NCBI GenBank assembly: GCA_021737565.1 | Contig: JAIPDS010000001.1 | Location: forward strand, 57,877-121,876 | Direction of reading: 5' to 3' | DNA length: 64,000 nt | Origin: Desulfobacteraceae bacterium | GTDB lineage: Bacteria; Desulfobacterota; Desulfobacteria; Desulfobacterales; Desulfosalsimonadaceae | Part shown: positions 62,432-64,000 of the stretch, in pieces | Numbering within the stretch: position 1 is the first letter of the stretch | Layout of the letters: each line of letters opens with the position of its first letter | Notes under the pieces: model-generated | Told to the model about the DNA's origin: nothing | Databases searched by the model: none | What the model saw: only the letters and a program-made list of their open reading frames with translations | Position numbers and translations under genes: made by a program

Positions 62432-63814
62432 ATGCCCTACATTTTGAAAAAATATTATCCCTGGCGCAACCTTTTGTTTGTTTTAAGCGAAGGGACTCTT
62501 ATTTTTGTGATTATAAACTGCGTGTTTATTTCGTGGGCAGGAGCGGATGAATTCAGGGAATTTTTCTCCCTTTATATTTTCCGTGCAATTGTGGTCACTT
62601 TTGTTTTCCAGTTGTGTTTTTATTATTTTGATCTCTATGACCACACTGTGATCCCTATGTTTTCGGACCACATGCTAAAGGTGCTCCAGACTTTCGGATT
62701 CGGCTGCATTGTACTTGCTTTTGTTTATTACATGATCCCCTCTCTTACGATCTCCACGCGGGTATTCTGGTCAGGCCTGTTTGCAGTGGGCGCGGTGGTT
62801 CTGTCCTGGCGGTTTACATATTTCAGGCTGCTTGAGCGCAGGATGTTTGACCAGCCTGTGGCGCTTGTGGGTACTGGTCCGTTTGCAGCGCAGGTAGTTT
62901 CGGCAATAGATGACAGAAAAGATTCGGGCCACAAAATCGTGGCATTTGTGGGGGACAAAAAATCGCCTGCCGTGCGAAACGGGCTTCCGGTATTTGAAAA
63001 TGTAAAGGGGCTGCGCGATCTTTGTGAAAAGGGAGCTGTGGAAAAAATCGTGCTGGCACTTGATGAAAGACGCGGCATGCTGCCCATGGGCGACCTTATC
63101 CAGTATAAGTTCATGGGGATTGAGATCCTGGATGCTGTCGGGTTTTATGAAAAGCTGACCGGCAAAATCATGGTTGAAAAAGTCAATCCTTCATGGATGC
63201 TTTTTTCAGAGGGCTTTTATGTGGGCCGCCTGAAGCGGATGTTAAAACGCTTAATTGATATAACCGCCGCATCAGGCATGCTTCTGGTGTCATCGCCGGT
63301 TTTTCTTCTAAGCGCACTTGTCATAAGCTTTGAATCACCCGGCGGAGTCTTTTACCGCCAGGAAAGGGTTGGGGAAAACGGCCGCGTGTTTAACATTATC
63401 AAGTTTCGCTCCATGTATGCGGATGCTGAAAAAGACGGGCCGGTTTGGGCCGCTGAAAAAGACAACAGGATTACCAGGTGCGGGGCCTTTATACGTAAAA
63501 CCCGGATTGATGAGCTGCCACAGCTTATAAATGTGCTTGGCGGTGATATGAGTTTTGTCGGCCCGCGTCCTGAGCGGCCTGTTTTTGTATCTGAACTGGC
63601 TGAAAAAATTCCTTTTTATTCCATTCGGCATATGGTAAAACCCGGAATTACGGGGTGGGCCCAGATTTATTACCCATACGGCGCATCAGAAAAAGACTCA
63701 CTCCATAAGCTTGAATACGACCTTTATTATATAAAGAATCTTTCAATCGGCATGGACCTGGCCACCATTTTCCAGACCGTAAAAGTGGTGCTTTTTCAAA
63801 AAGGTGCCAGGTAA
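62432..63814 (+). CDS. polyprenyl-phosphate sugar phosphotransferase (EPS priming glycosyltransferase)
   Basis: The 460-residue enzyme attaches the first sugar phosphate to undecaprenyl phosphate. Four N-terminal helices (about 13-125) precede a Rossmann-like domain (VALVGTGPFAAQVVSAI), then a fifth helix (about 275-300) and the bacterial sugar transferase domain with FYRQERVGENGRVFNIIKFR, RTRIDELPQLINVLGGDMS and VGPRPERPVF. It resembles the EpsH-locus type (TIGR03013). It is 131 nt after the kinase gene, preceded by the short repeat; no clear RBS is seen before ATG 62432. Confidence 0.92.
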   Translation: MPYILKKYYPWRNLLFVLSEGTLIFVIINCVFISWAGADEFREFFSLYIFRAIVVTFVFQLCFYYFDLYDHTVIPMFSDHMLKVLQTFGFGCIVLAFVYYMIPSLTISTRVFWSGLFAVGAVVLSWRFTYFRLLERRMFDQPVALVGTGPFAAQVVSAIDDRKDSGHKIVAFVGDKKSPAVRNGLPVFENVKGLRDLCEKGAVEKIVLALDERRGMLPMGDLIQYKFMGIEILDAVGFYEKLTGKIMVEKVNPSWMLFSEGFYVGRLKRMLKRLIDITAASGMLLVSSPVFLLSALVISFESPGGVFYRQERVGENGRVFNIIKFRSMYADAEKDGPVWAAEKDNRITRCGAFIRKTRIDELPQLINVLGGDMSFVGPRPERPVFVSELAEKIPFYSIRHMVKPGITGWAQIYYPYGASEKDSLHKLEYDLYYIKNLSIGMDLATIFQTVKVVLFQKGAR

Positions 63815-63869
63815 TAAGAGCAATTGCGGATTAAAGAACCGAGGTATCAGTTATGCAGGGAGCACTGAT

Positions 63870-64000
63870 ATGGTTGACAATTGTCAAGAGAAAAATAAGC
63901 CTTCCATCCAACTTTTTTTCAGCGGTCCTTGTCGCGGATTTATTCCAAGGCATTTAAAGAGGCGGAACCTTTTTGCGACGGTTGATCACTCTGATATTCG
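63870..64000 (+). CDS. possible 5' part of a further gene (partial)
   Basis: ATG 63870 with GGGAG 7 nt upstream opens a frame that stays open for the 43 codons to the window end (begins MVDNCQEKNKPSIQLFFSG). No family is recognised from so short a piece. A second ATG at 63853 opens a 34-codon frame only. Downstream sequence is needed to decide. Confidence 0.3.
   Translation, partial: MVDNCQEKNKPSIQLFFSGPCRGFIPRHLKRRNLFATVDHSDI

Overview
The window looks like a chromosomal stretch of an anaerobic, probably marine or saline, Desulfobacterota bacterium (Desulfobacterales-like sulfate reducer or relative). This rests on gene content, not on a database search: Wood-Ljungdahl methyl-branch genes fused to Hdr/Mvh modules, selenocysteine codons, corrinoid methyltransferase genes, a Na+-type ATP synthase rotor gene and an EpsH/exosortase-type polysaccharide locus. 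I recognise no rRNA, tRNA, insertion sequence, prophage or CRISPR array.

Layout. 1-7.5 kb (minus): hdrA-mvhD-metV-metF followed by a cut-off waaA. Both hdrA and mvhD are read through an in-frame TGA where their families carry a conserved Cys, so both are called selenoproteins. 7.7-14.2 kb: apbE, mobB plus a periplasmic protein, then metK, panC and a DUF1015 gene on the minus strand. 14.4-27.7 kb (plus): a sigma70-like promoter and a leader terminator precede a sarcosine/dimethylglycine N-methyltransferase, a corrinoid protein, two non-pyrrolysine MttB-family methyltransferases, a hydantoinase/oxoprolinase homologue, YbaK, an ACT regulator, the corrinoid activator RACo, DUF1638, a methyl-THF:corrinoid methyltransferase and serA. 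27.7-31.7 kb (minus): an Fo-only ATP synthase operon (atpZ, atpI, a, a five-hairpin c, a single-hairpin c, b, b') with no F1 genes. 31.8-47.5 kb: regulators, a nuclease-like exoprotein, a 1416-residue acyl-CoA dehydratase activase, an MBL-fold protein, a tandem CDP-alcohol phosphatidyltransferase, a MASE3 histidine kinase and a tetR-HAD-DUF362 operon. 47.8-64 kb: a membrane protein, a 1630-residue pseudokinase/AAA/GAF/GGDEF protein, an ExeA-like ATPase, an MNT/HEPN toxin-antitoxin pair, a TPR lipoprotein and an exopolysaccharide operon (Wza-like, beta-barrel, Wzz-like, BY-kinase, sugar phosphotransferase).

How it fits together (inference): methyl groups from a quaternary amine such as glycine betaine could be moved by the MttB proteins to the corrinoid protein, passed to tetrahydrofolate by the MtgA-like enzyme, and oxidised by MetF/MetV coupled to the HdrA-MvhD electron-transfer module. 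Energy would be recovered through a sodium-coupled ATP synthase.

The most unusual items are: (1) a five-hairpin rotor c-subunit in which only hairpin 1 keeps the ion-binding carboxylates, encoded next to a normal two-carboxylate c-subunit; (2) a giant HdrA-GltD-HdrA selenoprotein linked to Sec-MvhD and MetVF without HdrBC; (3) a betaine-forming methyltransferase heading an apparent betaine-demethylating cluster; and (4) three copies of a ~150-bp palindromic element, each lying between divergently transcribed genes.
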